DNA of 64,000 bases from positions 1 to 64,000 of the forward strand of contig JAFMDF010000013.1 of assembly GCA_017857395.1 (NCBI GenBank), in the 5' to 3' direction. A program made the position numbers and the translations under genes. Under the pieces are notes generated by a model, which ran no database searches, was not told the origin of the DNA, and saw only the letters and a list, made by a program, of their open reading frames with translations. Below, one piece after another: positions 8,900 through 16,904 of this stretch (the stretch's first letter is position 1; each line of letters opens with the position of its first letter). This DNA comes from Bacteroidota bacterium (GTDB taxonomy: Bacteria > Bacteroidota > Bacteroidia > Chitinophagales > Saprospiraceae).

Positions 8900-9104
8900 T
8901 TGTTATATTGCTTTATTGTTTTATTGTTAATCCAACTTAGTGCTATTACTTAACCTAAGTTGCAGAGCAAGTGAAGATATTTTATTATGATATTGTCTGG
9001 AATAAAGAACACCTTTATTTTTATCAGTACTATTCCTTAACAATACAACAATTATCTAAAACTTGAATTTCTGAGTAACAATATAATCATTCAACAATAT
9101 AGCC
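8899..9104. repeat. Hairpin with 8-nt unit arms upstream of hpf
   Basis: Left block 8899-8930 is four 8-nt units (ATTGTTAT, ATTGCTTT, ATTGTTTT, ATTGTTAA). Complementary units with AACAAT cores occur at 9037-9055 and again at 9076-9104 (AACAATAT, AATCATTC, AACAATAT). A small perfect stem CAACTTAG/CTAAGTTG lies inside. It occupies most of the xer-hpf gap and ends 35 nt before the hpf ATG. Confidence 0.65.
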
Positions 9105-9139
9105 ATCTAATTATTTATTAACATCCAAATTTTTTACCT

Positions 9140-9439
9140 ATGCAGGTACAAACTAGAGCTATTCATTTTTCAGCGGATCAGAAATTAGTAGGGTTAATTC
9201 AAAAGAAATTGCAAAAGCTAGAACAATTTTTTGACCGTATTTTAGCGGCAGAAGTGGTGATGAAGCTGGAAAATTCAGGAAAAGTCAAGGATAAGGTTTT
9301 GGAAGTAAGAATTAAAGTTCCTGGAAATTTAATTATTACTAAAGCAACACATAAAACATTTGAAGCCGCTATTGATAACTCGCTTGGTTCACTCAAAAAG
9401 CAATTAATAAAGCATAAAGAACGAGTGCGCCGCAAATAA
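9140..9439 (+). CDS. hpf: Ribosome hibernation-promoting factor (HPF/RaiA)
   Basis: A 99-residue short-form HPF/YfiA: the N-terminal strand MQVQTRAIHFSADQKL, the helix LVGLIQKKLQKLEQFFDRI, and a basic C-terminus (LIKHKERVRRK). It binds the 30S decoding centre of idle ribosomes and protects or dimerises them in stationary phase. The length matches the short family; the long-form dimerisation domain is absent. Followed by a strong terminator at 9529-9568. Confidence 0.9.
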   Translation: MQVQTRAIHFSADQKLVGLIQKKLQKLEQFFDRILAAEVVMKLENSGKVKDKVLEVRIKVPGNLIITKATHKTFEAAIDNSLGSLKKQLIKHKERVRRK

Positions 9440-9528
9440 AGTTTTGAGATTAAGTACTTTCGTTTTTGATCTAGAACTTGAACTTACTATTTAACCATTT
9501 AAAATTTAAAAATAGATATAGTCGTAAA

Positions 9529-9568
9529 AAGGAATTAGAAAGTCTGGAACTTTCTAGTTCCTTTTTTT
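9529..9568 (+). terminator. Terminator after hpf
   Basis: Stem of 15 bp with one G-T pair (arms 9529-9543 and 9549-9563), 5-nt loop, followed by a run of seven T. Confidence 0.85.
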
Positions 9569-9908
9569 ATTGAAGTAGTGAATTATATGGAGATATTTTT
9601 TAGAAAATGCTTATTTATCGCTTTTAATGGGGATGAAAAAAATGAGTAGAGTGGAGGGTTTTACTTTTATTTGTTTTTATGGGAAGATGTCGAATTTTTT
9701 TTAATATAAATTGATTGAAAGCGAGGAGATATTCCGCTTGAAGAGCATCTAGATAAATTCAATAGTGCTTTTTATATTAAAAAAATAAAAATATTTAGAT
9801 TAGATGTAACATTCGTATTTAAAAAAGGTTAAATGGAAGGCAGATTTGAAAGAAAATTAAGCACAAAAACAGAAAAATAAATATTTTTAAAAAAAAATCA
9901 TTTTTTAC

Positions 9909-9940
9909 TTTGTTTTTAATATTTAAAGATACTATCTTTG
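9909..9940 (+). promoter_or_regulatory. Bacteroidota-type promoter for tRNA/tuf cluster
   Basis: TTTG (9909-9912), 20-nt spacer, TATCTTTG (9933-9940). This fits the -33 TTTG and -7 TAnnTTTG boxes used by the primary sigma factor of Bacteroidota. It lies 85 nt before tRNA-Thr and probably drives the four tRNAs and perhaps tuf. Confidence 0.65.
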
Positions 9941-10025
9941 CATTCGCTTTTGAAAAATAGGGTTTTAAAGGCTTTTAATTTGACATATATTTAGACTTTA
10001 TTTTTATTAAAAGTTTATTCAACAA

Positions 10026-10099
10026 GCCGATATAGCTCAGTTGGCCAGAGCAGCTGATTTGTAATCAGCGGGTCGGGGGTTCGAATCCCTCTATCGGCT
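10026..10099 (+). tRNA. tRNA-Thr (TGT)
   Basis: Cloverleaf with acceptor GCCGATA/TATCGGC, anticodon stem GCTGA/TCAGC, loop TTTGTAA giving anticodon TGT, and a standard T-loop (GGTTCGAATCC). The CCA tail is not encoded. First of a run of four tRNAs. Confidence 0.95.
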
Positions 10100-10134
10100 C
10101 TGTTTTCTTTAAGTCCTTGACTTGATGAAAAACA

Positions 10135-10217
10135 GGGGGTGCGCCGGAGTTGGAGAGCCGGGCCAGACTGTAAATCTGGTGACTTTGTCTGAATAGGTTC
10201 GATTCCTATCACCCCCA
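10135..10217 (+). tRNA. tRNA-Tyr (GTA)
   Basis: Class II tRNA with a long variable arm. Acceptor GGGGGTG/CACCCCC, anticodon stem CCAGA/TCTGG, loop CTGTAAA giving GTA, T-loop GGTTCGATTCC. 83 nt, CCA not encoded. Confidence 0.95.
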
Positions 10218-10322
10218 CGCTTTTAATAAAAACTAAAATATCAACCCCAATAAAAATAGTCAGATTTGGAATGCTGATTTTATGTTTTTGTTGGTTTTTT
10301 AATTTTTAGAAAAAGTCGATAA

Positions 10323-10395
10323 GCGGGTGTAGCTCAGTTGGTAGAGCATCAGCCTTCCAAGCTGAGGGTCGTGGGTTCGAGTCTCATCACCCGCT
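10323..10395 (+). tRNA. tRNA-Gly (TCC)
   Basis: Acceptor GCGGGTG/CACCCGC, anticodon stem TCAGC/GCTGA, loop CTTCCAA giving TCC. CCA not encoded. Confidence 0.95.
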
Positions 10396-10476
10396 CCTAT
10401 TTTATTTTACCCCCTCTCTCGCCAAAAGCGGTAAAGTAGAGAGGGCTATAAAGGTAAAGAAATGTAGTAATACATT

Positions 10477-10548
<72 letters not shown>

Positions 10549-10647
10549 CAAATGAATGTAAGATACATTTTACCATAAAAGTTCTTTTTGATGATAATGA
10601 GAACTTTAATTCATTTCATTTTTAATGTTGCCTAAAAAATAATTACG

Positions 10648-11835
10648 ATGGCTAAAGAAAAATTCGAAAGAAATAAACCTCATGTTAATATCGGGACTAT
10701 CGGTCACGTTGATCACGGGAAGACTACCCTTACTGCAGCCATCACAACTGTTCTGGCAAAAGATGGATTAGCAAAAGTATCCTCTTATGATGATATTGAC
10801 GGTGCTCCTGAAGAGAGAGAGCGTGGTATTACGATTAATACTGCACACGTTGAATATGAGACTGAAAATCGTCACTATGCACACGTTGACTGTCCTGGTC
10901 ACGCCGATTATGTAAAAAACATGGTAACAGGTGCAGCTCAGATGGATGGAGCAATTTTAGTAGTTGCTGCGACTGACGGTCCTATGCCACAAACTAGAGA
11001 ACACATCTTATTATGTCGCCAAGTTGGTGTACCTTCAGTTGTTGTTTTCATGAATAAAGCGGATTTAGTAGATGATGAAGATATGTTTGAGTTAGTGGAG
11101 ATGGAAGTTAGAGAATTATTAGATCAATACGAATTCCCTGGTGATGATACACCAATCATTGCAGGTTCTGCATTGAAGGCTTTAGAAGGAGATGAGGATG
11201 CTGTAGCTAAAATCAAGGAATTGATGGCAGCTGTTGATTCTTTCGTTCCTGAACCATTAAGAGATGTTGATAAGCCTTTCTTAATGCCTATTGAAGATGT
11301 ATTCTCTATTACAGGTAGAGGTACAGTAGCAACTGGTAGAATTGAAAGAGGGGTAGTTAATACAGGAGAAGGTGTTGATATCATTGGAATGGGCGCAGAG
11401 GAACTTAAATCAGTTGTTACAGGAGTTGAGATGTTCCGTAAGATTTTGGATAGAGGAGAAGCTGGTGATAATGCAGGTTTGTTATTAAGAGGTATTGAAA
11501 AGACTGCTATCAAAAGAGGAATGGTTATTTGTAAGCCAGGTTCTGTTAAGCCGCACGCCAAATTTGAATGTGAAGTATACGTATTAAGCAAAGATGAAGG
11601 TGGACGTCACACACCATTTTTTAATGGATACCGTCCTCAGTTTTACTTCCGTACTACTGACGTTACTGGAGATTGTAAATTACCAGAAAATGTTGAGATG
11701 GTAATGCCAGGTGATAATGTTTCTATGACTGTAGAATTAATTAACACCATTGCAATGGAAAAAGGACTTAGATTTGCGATTAGAGAAGGTGGTAGAACAG
11801 TAGGTGCAGGTCAGGTTACTAAGATTTTAGATTAA
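10648..11835 (+). CDS. tuf: Elongation factor Tu
   Basis: A 395-residue EF-Tu, the GTPase that delivers aminoacyl-tRNA to the ribosomal A site. G-domain motifs are intact: GHVDHGKT (P-loop), the switch I region [21 protein letters not shown] and the GSAL loop. Domains 2 and 3 follow, including [13 protein letters not shown]. Length is standard. The gene sits between tRNA-Thr and tRNA-Trp, and has its own strong terminator (11888-11918), so it can be transcribed separately from secE-nusG. Cytoplasmic. Confidence 0.98.
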   Translation: MAKEKFERNKPHVNIGTIGHVDHGKTTLTAAITTVLAKDGLAKVSSYDDIDGAPEERERGITINTAHVEYETENRHYAHVDCPGHADYVKNMVTGAAQMDGAILVVAATDGPMPQTREHILLCRQVGVPSVVVFMNKADLVDDEDMFELVEMEVRELLDQYEFPGDDTPIIAGSALKALEGDEDAVAKIKELMAAVDSFVPEPLRDVDKPFLMPIEDVFSITGRGTVATGRIERGVVNTGEGVDIIGMGAEELKSVVTGVEMFRKILDRGEAGDNAGLLLRGIEKTAIKRGMVICKPGSVKPHAKFECEVYVLSKDEGGRHTPFFNGYRPQFYFRTTDVTGDCKLPENVEMVMPGDNVSMTVELINTIAMEKGLRFAIREGGRTVGAGQVTKILD

Positions 11836-11887
11836 TATACTGTACTACAAGTAGTTAAATACTTGTTGGAAGATAAGATACTGAAAA

Positions 11888-11918
11888 TTAAGCACCCCTT
11901 CTGGGGTGCTTAATTTTT
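11888..11918 (+). terminator. Terminator after tuf
   Basis: Perfect 11-bp stem TTAAGCACCCC / GGGGTGCTTAA with a 4-nt loop, followed by TTTTT. Confidence 0.93.
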
Positions 11919-11957
11919 CACATTTGGGAACTTTATTTTTCAAATTTTTATTTATAC

Positions 11958-12030
11958 ACGGGCGTAGCTCAGTTGGTAGAGCAGTGGTCTCCAAAACCAA
12001 AGGTCGCGAGTTCGAATCTTGCCGCCCGTG
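11958..12030 (+). tRNA. tRNA-Trp (CCA)
   Basis: Acceptor ACGGGCG/CGCCCGT, loop CTCCAAA giving anticodon CCA, T-loop AGTTCGAATCT. 73 nt. Lies between the tuf terminator and secE, the usual Bacteroidota position. Confidence 0.95.
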
Positions 12031-12112
12031 CGAAATGTTAGCGTTTTAGAAAATTAATCTATTTAATTGATTAATTGGTAGATTACAAAAACAGGCAGGC
12101 TTAATAAATGTT

Positions 12113-12120
12113 TAACTTTG
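12113..12120 (+). promoter_or_regulatory. -7 element candidate for secE-nusG
   Basis: TAACTTTG matches TAnnTTTG, 34 nt before the secE ATG. No TTTG -33 box at the usual distance, so tentative; the operon may also be read through from tRNA-Trp. Confidence 0.3.
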
Positions 12121-12154
12121 TTCAATTTTCTAAGCTAATCTAAATTACAATCCA

Positions 12155-12349
12155 ATGGAAAAGTTAACCCTTTACGTTAAAGAAAGTTATAACGAACTAG
12201 TTAATAAAGTAACTTGGCCAAACATGGCTGCTTTACAAAGTAGTACTATTTTAGTAGTAATTGGTTCTGTTATTTTTGCTTTAGTTGTATTCGTTATGGA
12301 TTTGATTTCAAAGCAAACGCTAGATTTAATTTACCCCTCTGTAGGCTAG
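12155..12349 (+). CDS. secE: Preprotein translocase subunit SecE
   Basis: A 64-residue short SecE: amphipathic N-terminal helix YVKESYNELVNKVTWPNMAA with the conserved VTWP, then one membrane helix (STILVVIGSVIFALVVFVMDLI). It clamps SecY in the inner-membrane channel. Small size is normal outside enterobacteria. It starts the nusG-rplKAJL-rpoBC run; the gap to nusG is 58 nt. Confidence 0.93.
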   Translation: MEKLTLYVKESYNELVNKVTWPNMAALQSSTILVVIGSVIFALVVFVMDLISKQTLDLIYPSVG

Positions 12350-12407
12350 ATTCTTATTAGCGACAGTAGTCGTGTTTAATCTACCAGAGATTCTTCAAAA
12401 ACTGATT

Positions 12408-13178
12408 ATGTCAGAAGAAAAATTATCGGAAGAAGAAAAAGCTGAAGTTGCAGCTACGGAAGAAACGTCTGTATCAAACGAAGAAAATACAGCAGATGAC
12501 GTAGTGGAAGAAACATCTTCATTTGATGATTTTGCGGCAGAAATTGATGCTGTTAATGAAGATGACGAAGTCGTTGACAAAGAAGAAGATGCAGCTGATT
12601 CAGCGGACGAAGAAGTTCCTGAAGAAGTAGTTGTAGATAATAGAAGATGGTATTCCTTGAGAGTGATTAGTGGTAAAGAACGTAAGATTAAAGAGCGAAT
12701 TGAATTAGAAATACAACGAAATAATTGGAAGGATTATGTCACTAACGTGCTTGTTCCTACAGAGAAAGTATATAAAATAAGATCAGGCAAAAAGGTTATA
12801 TCAGAAAGAAATATTTTACCTGGTTATATTCTAGTTCAAGCTGTTCAAGGCAGTTTTTCTGGAGAAATGATTAGTGCTATTGCGAATGTACCGAATGTTA
12901 TTCACTTTTTGGGAAGGAATAATCCAATTCCTATGCAGCAGTCGGAAGCAAATCGAATGTTAGGCAAGGTGGATGAGTCTTCTGACGCAGGAGAAGCATT
13001 GATAGAGCCATACATTGTTGGAGAAACTATCAAGATTATTGATGGGGCATTTAGCGAATTTGTGGGAGATATCCAAGAAGTGAACGAAGAGAAGAAAAAG
13101 ATGAAGGTGATTGTAAAGATTTTTGGTCGAGGTACAGAAGTAGAATTAAACTTCATGCAGGTAGAGAAACAATCTTAA
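12408..13178 (+). CDS. nusG: Transcription antitermination factor NusG with acidic extension
   Basis: 256 residues from the ATG at 12408; an upstream GTG at 12372 is possible but less likely. The NGN domain begins at RRWYSLRVISGKERK (about 79) and contains LVPTEKVYK and the NILPGYILV strand; a KOW region follows (VGETIKIIDGAFSEFVGDIQ). NusG tethers to RNA polymerase and either suppresses pausing or couples to the ribosome and Rho. Unusually, residues 1-77 form an extension with 33 Asp/Glu and only 3 Lys, likely disordered. Typical NusG is about 180 residues. Confidence 0.93.
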   Translation: MSEEKLSEEEKAEVAATEETSVSNEENTADDVVEETSSFDDFAAEIDAVNEDDEVVDKEEDAADSADEEVPEEVVVDNRRWYSLRVISGKERKIKERIELEIQRNNWKDYVTNVLVPTEKVYKIRSGKKVISERNILPGYILVQAVQGSFSGEMISAIANVPNVIHFLGRNNPIPMQQSEANRMLGKVDESSDAGEALIEPYIVGETIKIIDGAFSEFVGDIQEVNEEKKKMKVIVKIFGRGTEVELNFMQVEKQS

Positions 13179-13511
13179 TGAATTTTAATACGCATAAGTG
13201 TATTAAAATTTGCTATTTGTACTAACTCCAATCAGAGGTATGTTATTTGAGATAAACAAAACAAATCAAGGCTAAACTTTTAACGAATACCCACCTTGAT
13301 ATTAAATTAAAAATGTTACGCATTTTATATAATGAAATTTTTTAGTTTCTTCTCCATTCTAAAAATTTCATCAACATCATTTCAGACTTTAATTCCCTTA
13401 ATAGAGAAAATGTAAAATTTAAAATATGGAATTAACCACTTTTAATTTTACAACATTTCTTAATTAACGGACGCTTCTTTAAAGTCGAAAAATAAACTTC
13501 AAAGTAAAGAA
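13179..13511. other. nusG-rplK gap rich in small hairpins
   Basis: No gene. Three AT-rich stem-loops are visible: 13181-13210 (perfect 11 bp, AATTTTAATAC), 13332-13371 (ATGAAATTTTTTAG with CTAAAAATTTCAT) and 13406-13459 (about 18 bp with bulges, built on AATGTAAAATT). The position is where L1 autoregulation acts in E. coli, but I do not recognise an L1-binding site. Confidence 0.5.
13181..13210. repeat. Hairpin just after nusG stop
   Basis: Perfect 11-bp stem AATTTTAATAC / GTATTAAAATT with an 8-nt loop, 2 nt after the nusG stop. There is no clear T-run, so it may mark an RNA end or processing site instead of a strong terminator. Confidence 0.6.
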
Positions 13512-13955
13512 ATGGCAAAAGAAGTAGAGGTATTTATCAAACTACAGGTTAAAGGAGGCGCTGCTAATCCTGCACCTCCGGTAGGTCCTGCTTTGGGTGC
13601 GAAGGGTGTAAACATCATGGAGTTTTGTAAGCGTTTTAACGCTAAAACTGCTGATGATAAGGGTAAATTATTACCAGTACTTATCAGTGTTTACAAAGAC
13701 AAGTCCTTTGACTTTATTGTCAAAACAACACCTGCCGCGGTTCAATTATTGGAAGCTGCTAAAGTAAAAAGCGGTTCTCCTGAATCTAATAGAACTAAAG
13801 TTGGATCTGTTACTTGGGATCAAGTTCGGACAATTGCCGAAGATAAAATGGCAGACCTTAATGCATTTACAATTGAATCAGCAATGAAAATGGTTGCTGG
13901 TACTGCTCGTAGTGCAGGTATCACGATTAAAGGTGATCTTCCGTGGGAAGCATAG
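13512..13955 (+). CDS. rplK: 50S ribosomal protein L11
   Basis: 147 residues, full length. The N-terminal domain has the proline-rich [20 protein letters not shown] that contacts EF-G and thiostrepton-class drugs; the C-terminal domain (from about 70) binds the 23S GTPase centre ([11 protein letters not shown]-like [16 protein letters not shown]). It stands in the canonical rplK-rplA-rplJ-rplL order. Confidence 0.97.
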   Translation: MAKEVEVFIKLQVKGGAANPAPPVGPALGAKGVNIMEFCKRFNAKTADDKGKLLPVLISVYKDKSFDFIVKTTPAAVQLLEAAKVKSGSPESNRTKVGSVTWDQVRTIAEDKMADLNAFTIESAMKMVAGTARSAGITIKGDLPWEA

Positions 13956-14108
13956 TAAATAATTATTAACTAGAAGGGAGCTGATAATAAATTAAAAATG
14001 TAAAATTCTAACTTTAAAAGTAAAACATCTGAACGGAATGAATGCTTTTAGATTTGAAATTTTGAATTTTATATTTTCCTCGGCGCTATTCACCTCAAAT
14101 TTTTTATA

Positions 14109-14801
14109 ATGGCTAAAGTTTCCAAGAAACGTAAAGTAGCGAATGCCAAAGTAGATAGAGAAAAACTATATGCTTTGACAGATGCCATGAAGTTGGTCAA
14201 AGAAGTCAATACGACTAAATTTGATGCTTCTGTGGATGTTCACATTCGCTTAGGGATTGATCCCCGAAAAGCTGACCAAGCTTTGCGTGGTACTGTTTCC
14301 TTACCTCACGGTACAGGTAAAGCAAAAGTTGTAGCTGTATTCTGTACACCAGACAAGGAAGACGAAGCAAGAGCAGCAGGTGCTGATTTTGTAGGCTTGC
14401 AAGAATTGGTACAGAAAGTACAAGGTGGTTTTACTGGCTTCGATGCCGTAATTGCTATGCCGAGTACAATGGCACAAGTTGGTCGATTAGGTCGTATTTT
14501 AGGACCTAGAGGATTAATGCCTAATCCTAAGACTGGAACTGTAACTATGAATGTAGGACAAGCAGTATCAGAAATTAAGAAAGGTAAAATTTCTTTTAGA
14601 GTTGACAAGTACGGTATCATTCACGCACCTGTAGGGAGAGTCTCTTTTGATGCGGATAAACTAGGTGACAATGCAAATGAAGTGCTTTCTACTATCATAA
14701 AGATGAAGCCTTCTACCGCTAAAGGTATTTACATGAAATCGGTAACGATTGCAAGTACCATGAGCCCAGGTATCAAAATTGATACTAAATCTATTAAATA
14801 A
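14109..14801 (+). CDS. rplA: 50S ribosomal protein L1
   Basis: 230 residues, full length. Conserved features include the basic N-terminus (KVSKKRKVANAKV), SVDVHIRLGIDPRKADQ, and the RNA-binding segment GRILGPRGLMPNPKTGTVT. L1 forms the mobile L1 stalk on the 50S subunit and in E. coli represses its own operon by binding the rplK leader. The 153-nt gap to rplK is AT-rich and unremarkable. Confidence 0.97.
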   Translation: MAKVSKKRKVANAKVDREKLYALTDAMKLVKEVNTTKFDASVDVHIRLGIDPRKADQALRGTVSLPHGTGKAKVVAVFCTPDKEDEARAAGADFVGLQELVQKVQGGFTGFDAVIAMPSTMAQVGRLGRILGPRGLMPNPKTGTVTMNVGQAVSEIKKGKISFRVDKYGIIHAPVGRVSFDADKLGDNANEVLSTIIKMKPSTAKGIYMKSVTIASTMSPGIKIDTKSIK

Positions 14802-14810
14802 CTGAAGGAA

Positions 14811-14913
14811 GGGTATTAAAGTTATTAAAGGGTATTAAAGTTATTATTAACGCCTTTTTAGGAAAAATAATAACATCCAATAACTTCTAATTACTTTCAA
14901 TAACTTTCTTAAC
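14811..14913. repeat. Hairpin with 10-nt unit arms before rplJ
   Basis: The left arm (14811-14851) repeats GGGTATTAAAGTTATTAAA-type units; the right arm (about 14865-14913) runs in exact 10-nt steps: TAACATCCAA, TAACTTCTAA, TTACTTTCAA, TAACTTTCTT. It ends 9 nt before the rplJ ATG, where L10-L12 autoregulation acts in other bacteria. It shares the 16-mer TCCAATAACTTCTAAT with the hairpin before rpoB. Confidence 0.7.
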
Positions 14914-14922
14914 TATATAGCA

Positions 14923-15453
14923 ATGACTAAATCAGAAAAAGCGGCTGTCATTGAGGAATTGAAGCAGGATTTCAGCGAACACGATTTCTTTTATATCACA
15001 GATGCTTCTACTATGACAGTAGCAGATGTGAATACTTTAAGAAGACGGTTCTTTGAACAAGATATTCAGATGAAGGTGGTGAAGAATACCTTAGCTATCA
15101 AAGCTTTGGAAGCAGCAGATGCTTCTAAAGGTTATGAAGCTTTGTACGATTCTTTTAAAGGACCTTCTGCTTTGGTTTTTACCAAGACAGCGAACACTCC
15201 TGCTAAGGTTATCAAAGAATTCCGAAAGGGAGGAGGTGAGCGACCTGTTCTTAAAGCAGCATATATTGACTCTGGTATTTATATCGGAGACGATCAAATT
15301 AATACATTAGCTAGTCTCAAATCTAAAGAAGAATTATTGGGCGAAGTTATCGGTTTATTACAATCTCCAGCGAAGAATGTTATTTCTGCGTTGAAGTCTG
15401 GTGGTAATACGATTGCGGGCTTAGTAAAAGCTTTAGAGGAAAGAGGAGAGTAA
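14923..15453 (+). CDS. rplJ: 50S ribosomal protein L10
   Basis: 176 residues. The N-terminal globular domain binds 23S rRNA (MTKSEKAAVIEELKQDF, MKVVKNTLAIKAL, FKGPSALVF); the C-terminal helix (about 135-176, NVISALKSGGNTIAGLVKALEERGE) carries L7/L12 dimers. Its start is directly preceded by the 10-nt-unit hairpin, which may take the place of the L10 leader site. Confidence 0.96.
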   Translation: MTKSEKAAVIEELKQDFSEHDFFYITDASTMTVADVNTLRRRFFEQDIQMKVVKNTLAIKALEAADASKGYEALYDSFKGPSALVFTKTANTPAKVIKEFRKGGGERPVLKAAYIDSGIYIGDDQINTLASLKSKEELLGEVIGLLQSPAKNVISALKSGGNTIAGLVKALEERGE

Positions 15454-15594
15454 TGTATGATAATTTAAATAAGGCTTCCAAGTTGCCTCTATTATAATTA
15501 ACAATCTGAGTTAGGAAGAACGTGTATCAAAAAAGGATACCGGGAATCCTAAAACTCTATTTTATTAAAAAAAAATTTCAAAAAAGATATTAAA

Positions 15595-15972
15595 ATGGCA
15601 GATTTAAAAGCAATCGCAGATACGCTTGTAAACTTAACAGTAAAAGAAGTAAACGAATTAGCTGGTATTCTTAAAGATGAGCACGGTATCGAACCTGCTG
15701 CTGCTGCTGTAGCTATAGCTGCTCCAGGTGCTGGAGGTGGTGAAGCTGAAGCTGCTGCACAAACGGAGTTTGATGTAATGTTAACTTCAGCTGGAGCTGG
15801 TAAATTAAAAGTAGTAAAAGAAGTGAAGACTTTATTAGGTATCGGTCTTAAAGATGCAAAAACATTAGTTGATGGCGCACCTGCTGCTGTTAAAAGTGGT
15901 GTATCTAAAGAAGAAGGCGAGTCTATCAAAGCAGCTCTAGAAGCGGTAGGAGCAAGCGTAGAATTGAAGTAA
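15595..15972 (+). CDS. rplL: 50S ribosomal protein L7/L12
   Basis: 125 residues: N-terminal dimerisation/L10-binding helices (1-35), an Ala/Gly-rich hinge ([21 protein letters not shown], about 37-57), and the C-terminal factor-binding domain ([27 protein letters not shown]). It recruits translation GTPases. Followed by an attenuator-like hairpin and an unusually long gap before rpoB. Confidence 0.97.
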   Translation: MADLKAIADTLVNLTVKEVNELAGILKDEHGIEPAAAAVAIAAPGAGGGEAEAAAQTEFDVMLTSAGAGKLKVVKEVKTLLGIGLKDAKTLVDGAPAAVKSGVSKEEGESIKAALEAVGASVELK

Positions 15973-16034
15973 TTCAAGTTTTATAAATTCAATGATACTA
16001 TTATATTACTTAATAGAAAATTGAATTTTATAGT

Positions 16035-16083
16035 GTGGTTTTTATCTCGATTTATTTTGGGATAAAAACCACCAACTTTTTTC
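16035..16083 (+). terminator. Attenuator/terminator after rplL
   Basis: Perfect 12-bp stem GTGGTTTTTATC / GATAAAAACCAC with a 14-nt loop, followed after four bases by six T. In E. coli a partial terminator in the same gap lowers rpoBC relative to rplJL; the position here suggests the same role. Confidence 0.75.
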
Positions 16084-16276
16084 CTTAGTTGATAGTCAGG
16101 AAGCACTATAGTGAGAATTTAGTCTAATGGATTAAATTTAGAAGTGATTTTTAACTTGGTATAAATTGATTATCAGAAAGATGATTAATTCATCGCCAAT
16201 CAATTAATCACTACTTATATTATTGACTTTCAAATTTTATATACCAATGAGTATTTAGGCAGTAGTTAGGAATAAC

Positions 16277-16315
16277 ACAAATTCAAATCGGACTTTAAAA
16301 TAAATTTGAATTTGT
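16277..16315. repeat. Hairpin inside rplL-rpoB gap
   Basis: Perfect 12-bp inverted repeat ACAAATTCAAAT / ATTTGAATTTGT with a 15-nt loop and no T-run. Confidence 0.65.
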
Positions 16316-16808
16316 AAAATGCTTAAATAATAAAAACCATTCATTAAAATATGCCAAAAAAGGCTACGCTTTTATAAATGGTAAGCAAGCTTCAGGCTTA
16401 GAGAGAAAAATATCTGTCTAGGCCTATTGTCGTATATATATGTAAGGAAATGAAGGCTTTTCGGAGTGGTCAATTTTGGCAACAGTCAATGCAACTTCGA
16501 TTATTTGTTTTAAGAACTTTTTTATTTGAAAAAAGTTAACGATAATTCACCATGGAGGAAGGCTCCATATTTTCATCAATAAGGTGATGACATAGATGAC
16601 TCAAAAAGTATGCCGATAGTTATTGGCAAAGAATAGACTATTTGGTGAGTTATTAAAAAAACAATTTTTTTGCAAAAAAAGGAAACATTTTTCCAGAATA
16701 TTATTGCAAAGGTTGTCAAAAACATACACCAAGATTGTCTAAAAAAATTGAAAGTATCAACTATTAATTCAATTTTTTTTAAAATATTTTTTGATAGGTT
16801 ATTCAAGT

Positions 16809-16862
16809 TTATTAGAAGTTATTGTTTTGGTTTTGATAATTACCTCCAATAACTTCTAATAA
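16809..16862. repeat. 15-bp hairpin before rpoB
   Basis: Arms TTATTAGAAGTTATT (16809-16823) and AATAACTTCTAATAA (16848-16862) are perfectly complementary; a further GGTTATT word precedes the left arm and AACC ends the right arm. Lies 43 nt before the rpoB ATG. The right arm shares 16 nt with the rplA-rplJ hairpin. Confidence 0.75.
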
Positions 16863-16904
16863 CCATAATCTTCTTTTCATCACCATCATAAACAGGTGTT
16901 TCTT

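Larger units (their letters stand above)
9440..10025. other. Gap with terminator, gene remnant and promoter
   Basis: After the hpf terminator the region is AT-rich. A 37-codon open stretch at 9719-9832 (RGDIPLEEHLDKFNSAFY...) lacks a start codon and looks like the tail of a lost gene. A two-box promoter (9909-9940) precedes the tRNA cluster. Nothing else is supported. Confidence 0.6.
15973..16904. other. 930-nt gene-less rplL-rpoB gap
   Basis: No credible gene. It contains an attenuator-like hairpin (16035-16083), a perfect 12-bp stem (16277-16315), a small stem AACTTTTTT/AAAAAAGTT near 16507-16531, a short ATGGAG/CTCCAT stem near 16552-16570, and a 15-bp stem (16809-16862) before rpoB. Open frames such as 16576-16806 (minus) and 16670-16852 (plus) are AT-driven and unlike any family. 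A hidden promoter or regulatory RNA for rpoBC is possible. Confidence 0.6.

Noticed and set aside
10015-10218. 67-codon minus-strand open frame covering tRNA-Thr and tRNA-Tyr
   Set aside because: It is the antisense of two clear tRNA genes; such tRNA-shadow frames are a known annotation error.
15549-15977. 142-codon minus-strand frame opposite rplL
   Set aside because: Arises from the Ala-rich codons of L7/L12; no start context or family.
16330-16426. Short open frame reading KYAKKGYAFINGKQASG in the rplL-rpoB gap
   Set aside because: No start codon in a sensible place and no recognisable family; could be a remnant but evidence is too thin.
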